A stretch of 64,000 nt of DNA from Citrobacter farmeri (GTDB lineage: Bacteria > Pseudomonadota > Gammaproteobacteria > Enterobacterales > Enterobacteriaceae): the NCBI RefSeq assembly GCF_019048065.1, contig NZ_CP077291.1, positions 1,116,001 to 1,180,000 on the forward strand. The letters are read 5' to 3'. The notes under the pieces were generated by a model that was not told where the DNA came from, searched no databases, and worked only from the letters and a program-made list of their open reading frames with translations. The translations under genes and the position numbers were made by a program. Position 1 is the stretch's first letter; the number at the start of each line of letters is the position of its first letter. This document shows positions 56,807 to 64,000 of this stretch, in pieces.

Positions 56807-56824
56807 TGTAACGTAATGTTTACG
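56807..56824. promoter_or_regulatory. Strong TyrR box upstream of aroF
   Basis: TGTAAC, 6 bases, TTTACG, just upstream of the -35 element; expected site of Tyr-dependent repression. Confidence 0.75.
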
Positions 56825-56833
56825 TATTTTGGA

Positions 56834-56861
56834 TTGATATCTTTACTCGTTGTGGTATCGT
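56834..56861 (+). promoter_or_regulatory. aroF-tyrA promoter
   Basis: TTGATA, 16-base spacer, TATCGT, followed by the aroF leader. Confidence 0.6.
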
Positions 56862-56917
56862 TACGTCATCCTCACTGAGGAAAACTATCGCAAACGAGCT
56901 AAAACAGGATCGCCATC

Positions 56918-57988
56918 ATGCAAAAAGACGCGCTGAACAACGTACACATTACCGACGAACAGGTTCTGATGACCCCGGAACAACTTAAAGCGGAATTTCC
57001 GCTGAGCCTGGCGCAAGAGGCGCAAATCGCCCAGTCGCGCAAAACCATTTCTGACATTATTGCCGGTCGCGATCCGCGCCTGTTGGTGGTGTGTGGTCCG
57101 TGCTCCATTCACGATCCTGAAACGGCCCTGGAATATGCTCGTCGATTTAAAGCCCTTGCCGCAGAGGTCAGCGATAGCCTCTATCTGGTGATGCGCGTCT
57201 ATTTTGAAAAACCCCGTACCACCGTTGGCTGGAAAGGGTTAATTAACGATCCTCATATGGATGGCTCTTTTGACGTTGAAGCCGGTCTGAAAATTGCGCG
57301 TCAGCTGCTGCTTGAACTGGTCAATATGGGACTGCCGCTGGCGACGGAAGCGCTGGATCCAAATAGTCCTCAGTACCTGGGCGATCTGTTTAGCTGGTCG
57401 GCGATTGGTGCGCGCACCACGGAATCACAAACGCACCGTGAAATGGCGTCGGGTCTGTCGATGCCGGTGGGTTTCAAAAACGGCACCGATGGTAGCCTGG
57501 CGACGGCGATCAACGCCATGCGTGCGGCGGCGCAGTCACACCGTTTTGTCGGTATTAACCAGGCCGGTCAGGTTGCGCTGCTGCAAACTCAGGGTAACCC
57601 GGACGGTCATGTGATCCTGCGCGGCGGCAAAGCGCCTAACTACAGCCCGGCAGACGTCGCGCAATGCGAAAAAGAGATGGAACAGGCGGGACTGCGACCG
57701 TCACTGATGGTAGATTGCAGTCATGGTAACTCCAATAAAGATTACCGTCGTCAGCCTGCCGTGGCGGAGTCAGTGGTTGCACAAATTAAAGATGGCAACC
57801 GTTCAATCATCGGCCTGATGATTGAAAGTAACATTCACGAAGGCAACCAGTCCTCCGAGCAACCGCGCAGCGAAATGAAGTACGGTGTGTCCGTTACCGA
57901 TGCCTGCATCAGTTGGGAAATGACGGACGCGTTGCTGCGTGAAATTAACAAAGACTTGAACGGCCAGTTGGCGGCGCGCCAGGCTTAA
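56918..57988 (+). CDS. aroF: DAHP synthase, tyrosine-sensitive
   Basis: 356 aa. Type I DAHP synthase with [20 protein letters not shown], the [15 protein letters not shown] active site and [11 protein letters not shown]. Condenses phosphoenolpyruvate and erythrose 4-phosphate, the entry step of aromatic synthesis. AroF, not AroG or AroH, follows from the tyrA partner 10 bases downstream and the TyrR boxes. Confidence 0.98.
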   Translation: MQKDALNNVHITDEQVLMTPEQLKAEFPLSLAQEAQIAQSRKTISDIIAGRDPRLLVVCGPCSIHDPETALEYARRFKALAAEVSDSLYLVMRVYFEKPRTTVGWKGLINDPHMDGSFDVEAGLKIARQLLLELVNMGLPLATEALDPNSPQYLGDLFSWSAIGARTTESQTHREMASGLSMPVGFKNGTDGSLATAINAMRAAAQSHRFVGINQAGQVALLQTQGNPDGHVILRGGKAPNYSPADVAQCEKEMEQAGLRPSLMVDCSHGNSNKDYRRQPAVAESVVAQIKDGNRSIIGLMIESNIHEGNQSSEQPRSEMKYGVSVTDACISWEMTDALLREINKDLNGQLAARQA

Positions 57989-57998
57989 GAGGTTCGTT

Positions 57999-59120
57999 AT
58001 GGTTGCTGAGTTGACCGCGTTACGCGATCAAATTGATGAAGTAGACAAGGCGCTGCTGGATTTGCTGGCGCGCCGTCTGGAACTGGTGGCTGAAGTCGGT
58101 GAAGTCAAAAGCCGCTTTGGTCTGCCGATTTACGTACCAGAGCGCGAAGCCTCGATGCTGGCGTCGCGCCGTGCGGAAGCGGAAGCGCTCGGCGTACCAC
58201 CCGATCTGATTGAGGACGTGCTGCGACGGGTGATGCGTGAGTCCTATTCCAGTGAGAACGATAAAGGGTTTAAGACGCTATGTCCTTCTCTGCGCCCGGT
58301 GGTCATTGTCGGCGGGGGCGGGCAGATGGGACGGTTGTTCGAGAAAATGCTCACCCTGTCGGGGTATCAGGTGCGGATCCTCGAACAGCATGATTGGGAT
58401 CGCGCGCAGGAGATCGTCGCGGATGCCGGCATGGTGATTGTCAGCGTACCGATCCACCTGACGGAATCGGTGATCGGCAAGTTACCGCCGTTGCCGGTTG
58501 ACTGTATTCTGGTCGATCTGGCTTCAGTGAAAAATGGTCCCTTACAGGCGATGCTGGCGGCGCACGACGGTCCTGTGCTCGGTCTGCACCCGATGTTCGG
58601 CCCGGACAGCGGTAGCCTGGCAAAGCAGGTGGTGGTCTGGTGCGACGGGCGCAATCCGGAAGCCTATCAGTGGTTCCTGGAGCAGATTCAGGTCTGGGGT
58701 GCGCGACTGCACCGTATCAGCGCCGTCGAGCACGATCAGAACATGGCGTTCATTCAGGCGCTGCGCCACTTTGCCACCTTTGCCTATGGTCTGCATCTGG
58801 CGGAAGAAAACGTGCAGCTTGAACAGCTGCTGGCACTTTCTTCACCGATTTACCGTCTTGAACTGGCGATGGTCGGGCGACTGTTCGCCCAGGATCCACA
58901 GCTTTACGCCGATATCATCATGTCGTCGGAGAGCAATCTGGCACTGATTAAACGCTACTACAAACGTTTTGGCGAAGCGATTAGCCTGCTGGAGCAGGGG
59001 GATAAACAGGCGTTTATCGACAGCTTCCGCAAAGTTGAGCATTGGTTCGGTGACTACGCGAAGCGCTTCCAGAGCGAGAGCCGGACGCTATTGCGCCAGG
59101 CGAATGACAGTCGCGCTTGA
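57999..59120 (+). CDS. tyrA: Chorismate mutase / prephenate dehydrogenase
   Basis: 373 aa. An AroQ chorismate mutase domain (1-90, [19 protein letters not shown]) is fused to an NAD-dependent dehydrogenase starting [18 protein letters not shown], with HPMFGPD and [14 protein letters not shown]. Makes 4-hydroxyphenylpyruvate for tyrosine. Second gene of aroF-tyrA. Confidence 0.98.
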   Translation: MVAELTALRDQIDEVDKALLDLLARRLELVAEVGEVKSRFGLPIYVPEREASMLASRRAEAEALGVPPDLIEDVLRRVMRESYSSENDKGFKTLCPSLRPVVIVGGGGQMGRLFEKMLTLSGYQVRILEQHDWDRAQEIVADAGMVIVSVPIHLTESVIGKLPPLPVDCILVDLASVKNGPLQAMLAAHDGPVLGLHPMFGPDSGSLAKQVVVWCDGRNPEAYQWFLEQIQVWGARLHRISAVEHDQNMAFIQALRHFATFAYGLHLAEENVQLEQLLALSSPIYRLELAMVGRLFAQDPQLYADIIMSSESNLALIKRYYKRFGEAISLLEQGDKQAFIDSFRKVEHWFGDYAKRFQSESRTLLRQANDSRA

Positions 59121-59140
59121 TGCGCGTTGCCGGAAAGAAA

Positions 59141-59168
59141 AAGCCAGTGTCTACCCACTGGCTTTTTT
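59141..59168. terminator. Bidirectional terminator between tyrA and pheA
   Basis: AAGCCAGTG and CACTGGCTT flank a 6-base loop, with A and T runs on either side; it serves both convergent genes. Confidence 0.88.
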
Positions 59169-59171
59169 GTT

Positions 59172-60332
59172 TTAGCTCGGATCGACGGGTACCACGTTCT
59201 CACTGGGATAGCAGCCAAGAACCTTCATGGAGCGGGTAATTTCGCCCAACTCCTTGAGCGCTTTTTGCATCTGTGGGGATTCCAGATTGGCCTGGATATC
59301 GAGATAAAACATCTCTTCCCACGGATTGCCGTGTATTGGACGGGACTCCAGTTTAGTCATGATCAAATTGTGATTACGCATCACCAGCAGCGCTTCCACC
59401 AGGGCGCCCGCCTGTTGTCCTGTCGCCATCAGCAGCGTGGTTTTCGCCGGCACCTGGTCGGAGACGTTGATCGCTTTACGCGCCAGCACGATAAAGCGAG
59501 TGATGTTCTGCGTCTGATTCGCTTCGATACGTTCCAGAACCTGTAATCCATGCAACACGCCACCGGCTTCGCTTCCGAGTGCGGCAACGCGCGGAGAGTT
59601 CGCCTGAGCGACCTTTTCCATTGCGGCGGAGGTGCTTTCGGTGTACTCAATTTTCCAGTGCGGATAACGATTAAGAAATTTGCTGCATTGCTGGAACGGC
59701 TGCGGATGACTGTATACCGTTTCGATGGTATCCAGGTCTGTTGTTCCGCAAACCAGTACGCAGTGGTCGATAGCGATCGTCATCTCGCCCACAATTGATA
59801 ACGACGTGTGCTGCAGCAGATCGTAGACATCGTTAATTCCACCGGAGCTGGTATTTTCAATGGGCACGACCGCGTAGTCGGCCTGACCGGTTTCGACCTG
59901 ATTAAAAATATCAGCGAATTTTGCACAGCCGCTTTCAATAAACTGTTCAAAGTGACGTGCTGCGTATTGGCGTGCCGCGAGATGTGAGTAAGAACCTTTT
60001 GGCCCCAGGAACGCCACGCGTGCAGAATGCGGGTTGGTTTTATTCAGATGTTGCTGGAGCAGCGCCTGCTGGGTGAGAACGGAATCTTCGATGATGAGCT
60101 GAAAAAGGCGGGTGATGTAGTGCGCATCAAGGTGGTGTGCTTTGCCAAGCGTAATCAGTCTGTCCAGCAGATCGCGCTCGCGGTCGATATCCCGCACCGG
60201 GCGATGGGATTCGAGCTTGGCTTTACCGACTTCAACCGCCAGCTCACGTCGCTCGGCCAGTAACGCCAGCAATTTTTCATCCAGCGTGCTGATTTTATCG
60301 CGCAGCGCCAGTAATGGGTTTTCCGATGTCAT
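59172..60332 (-). CDS. pheA: Chorismate mutase / prephenate dehydratase
   Basis: 386 aa. Chorismate mutase (1-100), prephenate dehydratase (about 105-285, [13 protein letters not shown] and [11 protein letters not shown]) and an ACT domain (about 299-376) with [10 protein letters not shown] and [10 protein letters not shown], the Phe-binding motifs. Makes phenylpyruvate and is feedback inhibited by phenylalanine. Controlled by the pheL attenuator directly upstream. Confidence 0.98.
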   Translation of the reverse strand: MTSENPLLALRDKISTLDEKLLALLAERRELAVEVGKAKLESHRPVRDIDRERDLLDRLITLGKAHHLDAHYITRLFQLIIEDSVLTQQALLQQHLNKTNPHSARVAFLGPKGSYSHLAARQYAARHFEQFIESGCAKFADIFNQVETGQADYAVVPIENTSSGGINDVYDLLQHTSLSIVGEMTIAIDHCVLVCGTTDLDTIETVYSHPQPFQQCSKFLNRYPHWKIEYTESTSAAMEKVAQANSPRVAALGSEAGGVLHGLQVLERIEANQTQNITRFIVLARKAINVSDQVPAKTTLLMATGQQAGALVEALLVMRNHNLIMTKLESRPIHGNPWEEMFYLDIQANLESPQMQKALKELGEITRSMKVLGCYPSENVVPVDPS

Positions 60333-60356
60333 AGTGTTGCCTTTATTGTTATCAAT

Positions 60357-60384
60357 AAAAAAGGCCCCCCGGTGTGGGAGGCCT
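60357..60384 (-). terminator. pheA attenuator terminator
   Basis: On the minus strand AAGGCCTCCC pairs with GGGGGGCCTT and six T follow, 25 bases before pheA. Forms when the leader peptide is translated freely (Phe replete). Confidence 0.9.
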
Positions 60385-60430
60385 TATTGTTCGTCTTCGC
60401 ATTCTTTTTCACACGACGAAAGCCTCCCAT

Positions 60431-60478
60431 TCAGGGGAAGGTAAAAAAGAATGCGAAGAAAAACGGGGTGAGTTTCAT
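60431..60478 (-). CDS. pheL: pheA operon leader peptide
   Basis: 15 codons, MKLTPFFFAFFFTFP, with seven phenylalanines. Ribosome stalling at the Phe codons when charged tRNA-Phe is scarce favours the antiterminator. The E. coli peptide is the same apart from residues 3-4. Confidence 0.95.
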   Translation of the reverse strand: MKLTPFFFAFFFTFP

Positions 60479-60534
60479 ATCAGTTTCCTTATGTGATGTG
60501 AGTAAAGTACCCGTACTGTTTTCACCCTGTCAAC

Positions 60535-60558
60535 AAAAAACGCGCCCGAAGGCGCGTT
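60535..60558 (-). terminator. raiA terminator
   Basis: AACGCGCC and GGCGCGTT around CGAA, with T run on the minus strand (A tract 60535-60540). Confidence 0.85.
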
Positions 60559-60581
60559 GGCGATACACTCAATGTAAGGGA

Positions 60582-60989
<408 letters not shown>

Positions 60990-61144
60990 TTAAATCACAT
61001 TATTTTGTCACTTTTTGTCAAGGAAACCTTTTTGTGAGTTATCGCAGGAAGAGGTGATTATTAACTTGAGGAAAGCCAGAAAGCAGGCCATATTTGATGG
61101 GTTGCGTCACGCAAAAGTCATCAGCGTTATGACGCGAAAAGAAT

Positions 61145-61176
61145 AAAACAACGGCAGCTTTGAGGCTGCCGTTTTT
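61145..61176 (-). terminator. bamD terminator
   Basis: ACGGCAGC and GCTGCCGT around TTTGAG, with U-rich runs on both sides. Confidence 0.8.
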
Positions 61177-61191
61177 GCATCTGAAAATCGA

Positions 61192-61929
61192 TCAGGTGTT
61201 GCTGCTGTTGGCGGCGATAATCTTCGCCACTTTGTCAGCCTGCGACGTCATCTGCATTTCGCGGTAGGCGTTTTCCATCAGCGGCAGGGCGTCACGCGTT
61301 GCCTGCGTATCCGGGAAATCACGCAACATGCCTTCTACACGGTTAACTACGGCAACCCATGCGCCGCGCTTGGTGTAGTAATCCGCAACGGAATACTCAT
61401 ACTTTGCCAGACGATCTTTCAGGAACACCAGACGTTTGGTGGCGTCGGTAGTGTACTGGCTGTTCGGATAACCGCGAACCAGTTTCGAAAAGTCGTTGAA
61501 CGCAGCTCGCGCATGCTGAGGATCTCGGTCGCTACGATCGACACCAAAGAACCCTTGTAATGCGCTGTCATCTAACGCCATATTGGTCAGGCCACGCATA
61601 TACATGACATAATCAATGTTAGGATGAGTAGGGTTCAGGCGGATAAAGCGATCGATGGCTGCCTGAGCAAGCGGCAGATCGGCGTTTTTATAGTAGGCGT
61701 AGATGAGATCTAACTGCACCTGCTGAGAATAAGGACCAAATGGATAGCGGTTATCCAACGCTTCCAATTGCGTTATTGCCTGTTTCCAGTTACCGTCCTG
61801 CAGCTTTTGCTGAGCAGTCGCGTAGATTTCATTAGGCGGATTATCGGGCACCTCTTCCTTTGAACCAGAGCAACCCGCCAAAAACAGGCTCAACGTGGCT
61901 GCTGCCACCAGATATTTCATGCGCGTCAT
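61192..61929 (-). CDS. bamD: Outer membrane assembly lipoprotein BamD
   Basis: 245 aa, E. coli length. Lipobox LFLAGC, then five TPR repeats (about 32-240). Essential BAM subunit that receives barrel proteins and activates BamA. Divergent from rluD; pairs functionally with bamE at 42 kb. Confidence 0.98.
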   Translation of the reverse strand: MTRMKYLVAAATLSLFLAGCSGSKEEVPDNPPNEIYATAQQKLQDGNWKQAITQLEALDNRYPFGPYSQQVQLDLIYAYYKNADLPLAQAAIDRFIRLNPTHPNIDYVMYMRGLTNMALDDSALQGFFGVDRSDRDPQHARAAFNDFSKLVRGYPNSQYTTDATKRLVFLKDRLAKYEYSVADYYTKRGAWVAVVNRVEGMLRDFPDTQATRDALPLMENAYREMQMTSQADKVAKIIAANSSNT

Positions 61930-62060
61930 GACGTTTTGACTTTCCTCAAAATGTTTTACGGGAGATTCTCTGTTCCTGCTCCCGGTTAAGACCAGCTACA
62001 ATAGCACACTATATTAAACGGCAAAGCCGTAAAACCCAACGTTAAACGAAGAAGCTGTAT

Positions 62061-63041
62061 ATGGCACAACGAGTACAACTCACCGCAACGGTATCCGAAA
62101 ATCAACTCGGTCAACGCTTAGATCAAGCTTTGGCCGAAATGTTCCCTGATTATTCGCGATCGCGCATAAAAGATTGGATTCTTGATCGGCGCGTGTTGGT
62201 CAACGGTAAACTTTGCGACAAACCAAAAGAAAAAGTGTTAGGCGGCGAACTGGTCGCCATCGATGCTGAAATCGATGAAGAAATCCGCTTCGAGCCTCAG
62301 GATATCCCACTGGATATCGTTTATGAAGATGATGACATCATTGTTATCAACAAGCCGCGCGATCTGGTTGTCCACCCTGGAGCGGGTAATCCGGACGGCA
62401 CGGTTCTGAATGCGTTACTGCATTATTATCCGCCGATTGCTGATGTTCCACGTGCGGGGATTGTCCATCGTCTGGATAAAGACACCACTGGGCTAATGGT
62501 GGTCGCGAAAACCGTTCCGGCACAGACGCGTCTGGTTGAAGCGTTGCAGTTGCGTGAAATCACCCGTGAATACGAAGCGGTAGCGATCGGTCATATGACC
62601 GCAGGCGGCACGGTGGAAGAACCCATCAGCCGTCACCCGACGAAGCGTACCCATATGGCGGTGCATCCGATGGGGAAACCGGCGGTCACGCACTATCGCA
62701 TTATGGAACACTTCCGTGTGCACACGCGTCTGCGGCTGCGTCTGGAGACCGGACGTACGCACCAGATCCGCGTGCATATGGCGCATATTACCCATCCGCT
62801 GGTGGGCGATCAGGTGTACGGTGGTCGTCCGCGTCCGCCGAAAGGGGCGTCGGATGCCTTTATCTCTACATTGCGTAAATTCGACCGTCAGGCGCTGCAT
62901 GCCACTATGCTACGTCTGTATCACCCCATTTCCGGTATCGAAATGGAGTGGCATGCGCCAATCCCGCAGGATATGGTTGAACTGATTGACGCGATGCGCG
63001 CCGATTTCGAAGAGCATAAGGATGACGTGGCCTGGCTATGA
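62061..63041 (+). CDS. rluD: 23S rRNA pseudouridine synthase D
   Basis: 326 aa. S4 RNA-binding domain (about 18-75) and RsuA/RluA catalytic domain with HRLDKDTTGLMV, catalytic D139 as in E. coli. Forms pseudouridines 1911, 1915 and 1917 in helix 69. Overlaps pgeF by 4 bases. Confidence 0.98.
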   Translation: MAQRVQLTATVSENQLGQRLDQALAEMFPDYSRSRIKDWILDRRVLVNGKLCDKPKEKVLGGELVAIDAEIDEEIRFEPQDIPLDIVYEDDDIIVINKPRDLVVHPGAGNPDGTVLNALLHYYPPIADVPRAGIVHRLDKDTTGLMVVAKTVPAQTRLVEALQLREITREYEAVAIGHMTAGGTVEEPISRHPTKRTHMAVHPMGKPAVTHYRIMEHFRVHTRLRLRLETGRTHQIRVHMAHITHPLVGDQVYGGRPRPPKGASDAFISTLRKFDRQALHATMLRLYHPISGIEMEWHAPIPQDMVELIDAMRADFEEHKDDVAWL

Positions 63042-63769
63042 GTGAGCTTATTGTCCCGCAGTGGCCTCTGCCGAAAAGCGTGGCGGCCTGTAGTTCGACC
63101 CGTACAGGCGGCGTAAGTTTGCCGCCGTATGACGCATTAAATCTGGGGGCCCACTGCGGCGATAACCCGGAGCATGTCGACGAGAACCGCAGACGTCTGT
63201 TTGCTGCGGGCAATCTGCCTTCAAAACCGGTTTGGCTGGAGCAGGTTCATGGGAAAGATGTTCTGAAACTGACCGGCGGACCTTACGCCTCTAAACGGGC
63301 GGATGCGTCATACAGTAATACGCCGGGCACCGTTTGCGCGGTGATGACGGCGGACTGTCTGCCCGTGTTGTTCTGCAACCGGGCGGGTACCGAAGTGGCG
63401 GCAGCCCATGCGGGCTGGCGTGGATTATGTGAAGGCGTACTGGAAGAGACGGTGGCCTGCTTTGTTGACAAGCCAGAAAATATTCTTGCCTGGTTAGGTC
63501 CGGCGATTGGTCCAGCAGCGTTTGAAGTTGGGCCAGAGGTGCGCGAGGCATTTATCGCCAAAGAGGCTAACGCGCATGAAGCCTTTGTGCCACACGGTGA
63601 AAAATATCTGGCGAATATTTACCAGCTTGCACGTCAGCGCCTGGCAAAGGTTGGCATTGAGCAAATTTATGGCGGTGACCGCTGTACTTTTAGTGAAAAT
63701 GAGACTTTCTTCTCTTATCGTCGCGACAAGACCACGGGGCGTATGGCAAGTTTTATTTGGCTGATATAA
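63038..63769 (+). CDS. pgeF: Purine nucleoside phosphorylase / polyphenol oxidase-family protein (YfiH)
   Basis: 243 aa. Cu-oxidase_4/laccase-domain family with GAHCGDNPEHV, TADCLPVLF and AAHAGWRGL, giving the metal-binding His-Cys-His set. PgeF removes misincorporated L-Ser residues from peptidoglycan precursors, preventing wall errors; other members split nucleosides. Coupled to rluD by ATGA. Confidence 0.96.
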   Translation: MSELIVPQWPLPKSVAACSSTRTGGVSLPPYDALNLGAHCGDNPEHVDENRRRLFAAGNLPSKPVWLEQVHGKDVLKLTGGPYASKRADASYSNTPGTVCAVMTADCLPVLFCNRAGTEVAAAHAGWRGLCEGVLEETVACFVDKPENILAWLGPAIGPAAFEVGPEVREAFIAKEANAHEAFVPHGEKYLANIYQLARQRLAKVGIEQIYGGDRCTFSENETFFSYRRDKTTGRMASFIWLI

Positions 63770-63831
63770 CCTAAAGAATCAAGACGATCCGGTACGCGTA
63801 ATTTTCTTTTCACATAATTCAGGTCAAAAAC

Positions 63832-63860
63832 CTTGAATAATTGAGGGATGACCTCATTTA
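63832..63860 (+). promoter_or_regulatory. Sigma-32 promoter of clpB
   Basis: CTTGAA, 14 bases, CCTCATTTA, 38 bases before the clpB ATG, like the E. coli heat-shock promoter. Confidence 0.88.
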
Positions 63861-63898
63861 ATCTCCAGTAGCAAATTTGACCTGTTATGGGAGGAGTT

Positions 63899-64000
63899 AT
63901 GCGTCTGGATCGTCTTACTAACAAATTCCAGCTTGCTCTTGCCGATGCCCAGTCACTCGCACTGGGGCACGACAACCAATTCATCGAACCTCTTCATTTA
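63899..64000 (+). CDS. clpB: ClpB disaggregase (first 34 codons; 3' end outside window)
   Basis: [20 protein letters not shown] and the following residues match the ClpB N-terminal domain. GGGAGGAG precedes ATG 63899. The complete protein (about 857 aa in E. coli) resolubilises aggregates with DnaK. Sigma-32 promoter directly upstream. Confidence 0.97.

Overview
The window is chromosomal DNA from an enterobacterium of the Salmonella/Citrobacter/Escherichia group. The right half (about 40.7-64.0 kb) follows the conserved order smpB, ratA-ratB, bamE, recN, nadK, grpE, corB, ypjD, ffh, rpsP-rimM-trmD-rplS, yfiB-yfiN-yfiR, yfiL, aroF-tyrA, pheA, raiA, bamD, rluD, pgeF, clpB, with proteins close to those remembered from E. 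coli. Between smpB and ssrA lies a giant adhesin with its own type I exporter, the arrangement known from Salmonella pathogenicity island 9 (bapABCD). Citrobacter is my best guess for the genus, but no marker here decides it.

Region 1 (1-8.4 kb) is an accessory operon on the + strand. It holds an RpoD-like sigma factor (cut by the left edge), a GHKL/MutL-like ATPase, a Z1-domain SF2 helicase, a PD-(D/E)XK nuclease-like protein (DUF4420) and an AIPR protein. Every junction overlaps by 4-17 bases, so all five are one translationally coupled unit, closed by a terminator at 8523-8557. The last four match a gene set predicted to act in phage defence. The sigma factor coupled to them is the unusual part.

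Region 2 (9.1-23.7 kb) is a catabolic operon facing a divergent LysR regulator. A perfect 23-bp palindrome and a promoter lie between them. Twelve + strand genes follow: a PrpF-type isomerase, an MFS transporter, an FAH-family enzyme, citrate lyase with all its maturation factors (citC, D, E, F, X, G), an alpha/beta hydrolase, a second AcnB-type aconitase and a DASS carboxylate transporter, then a terminator. Read together they suggest trans-aconitate to cis-aconitate to citrate to oxaloacetate plus acetate, with the FAH protein as a candidate soluble oxaloacetate decarboxylase. A small phage-lysozyme remnant follows, just outside the 3' end of ssrA (tmRNA, minus strand, 24119-24481), a common integration site.

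Region 3 (24.5-40.1 kb, minus strand) encodes the Bap-type adhesin (3581 aa, about 26 Ig-like repeats) and its TolC-like, ABC and HlyD-like export proteins.

Region 4 (40.7-64.0 kb) is core genome: tmRNA partner SmpB, BAM lipoproteins BamE and BamD, SOS gene recN with two LexA boxes, heat-shock genes grpE and clpB with sigma-32 promoters, the SRP GTPase, the ribosomal protein/tRNA modification operon, the YfiBNR c-di-GMP system, and the aromatic amino acid genes with TyrR boxes (aroF) and a Phe leader attenuator (pheA).
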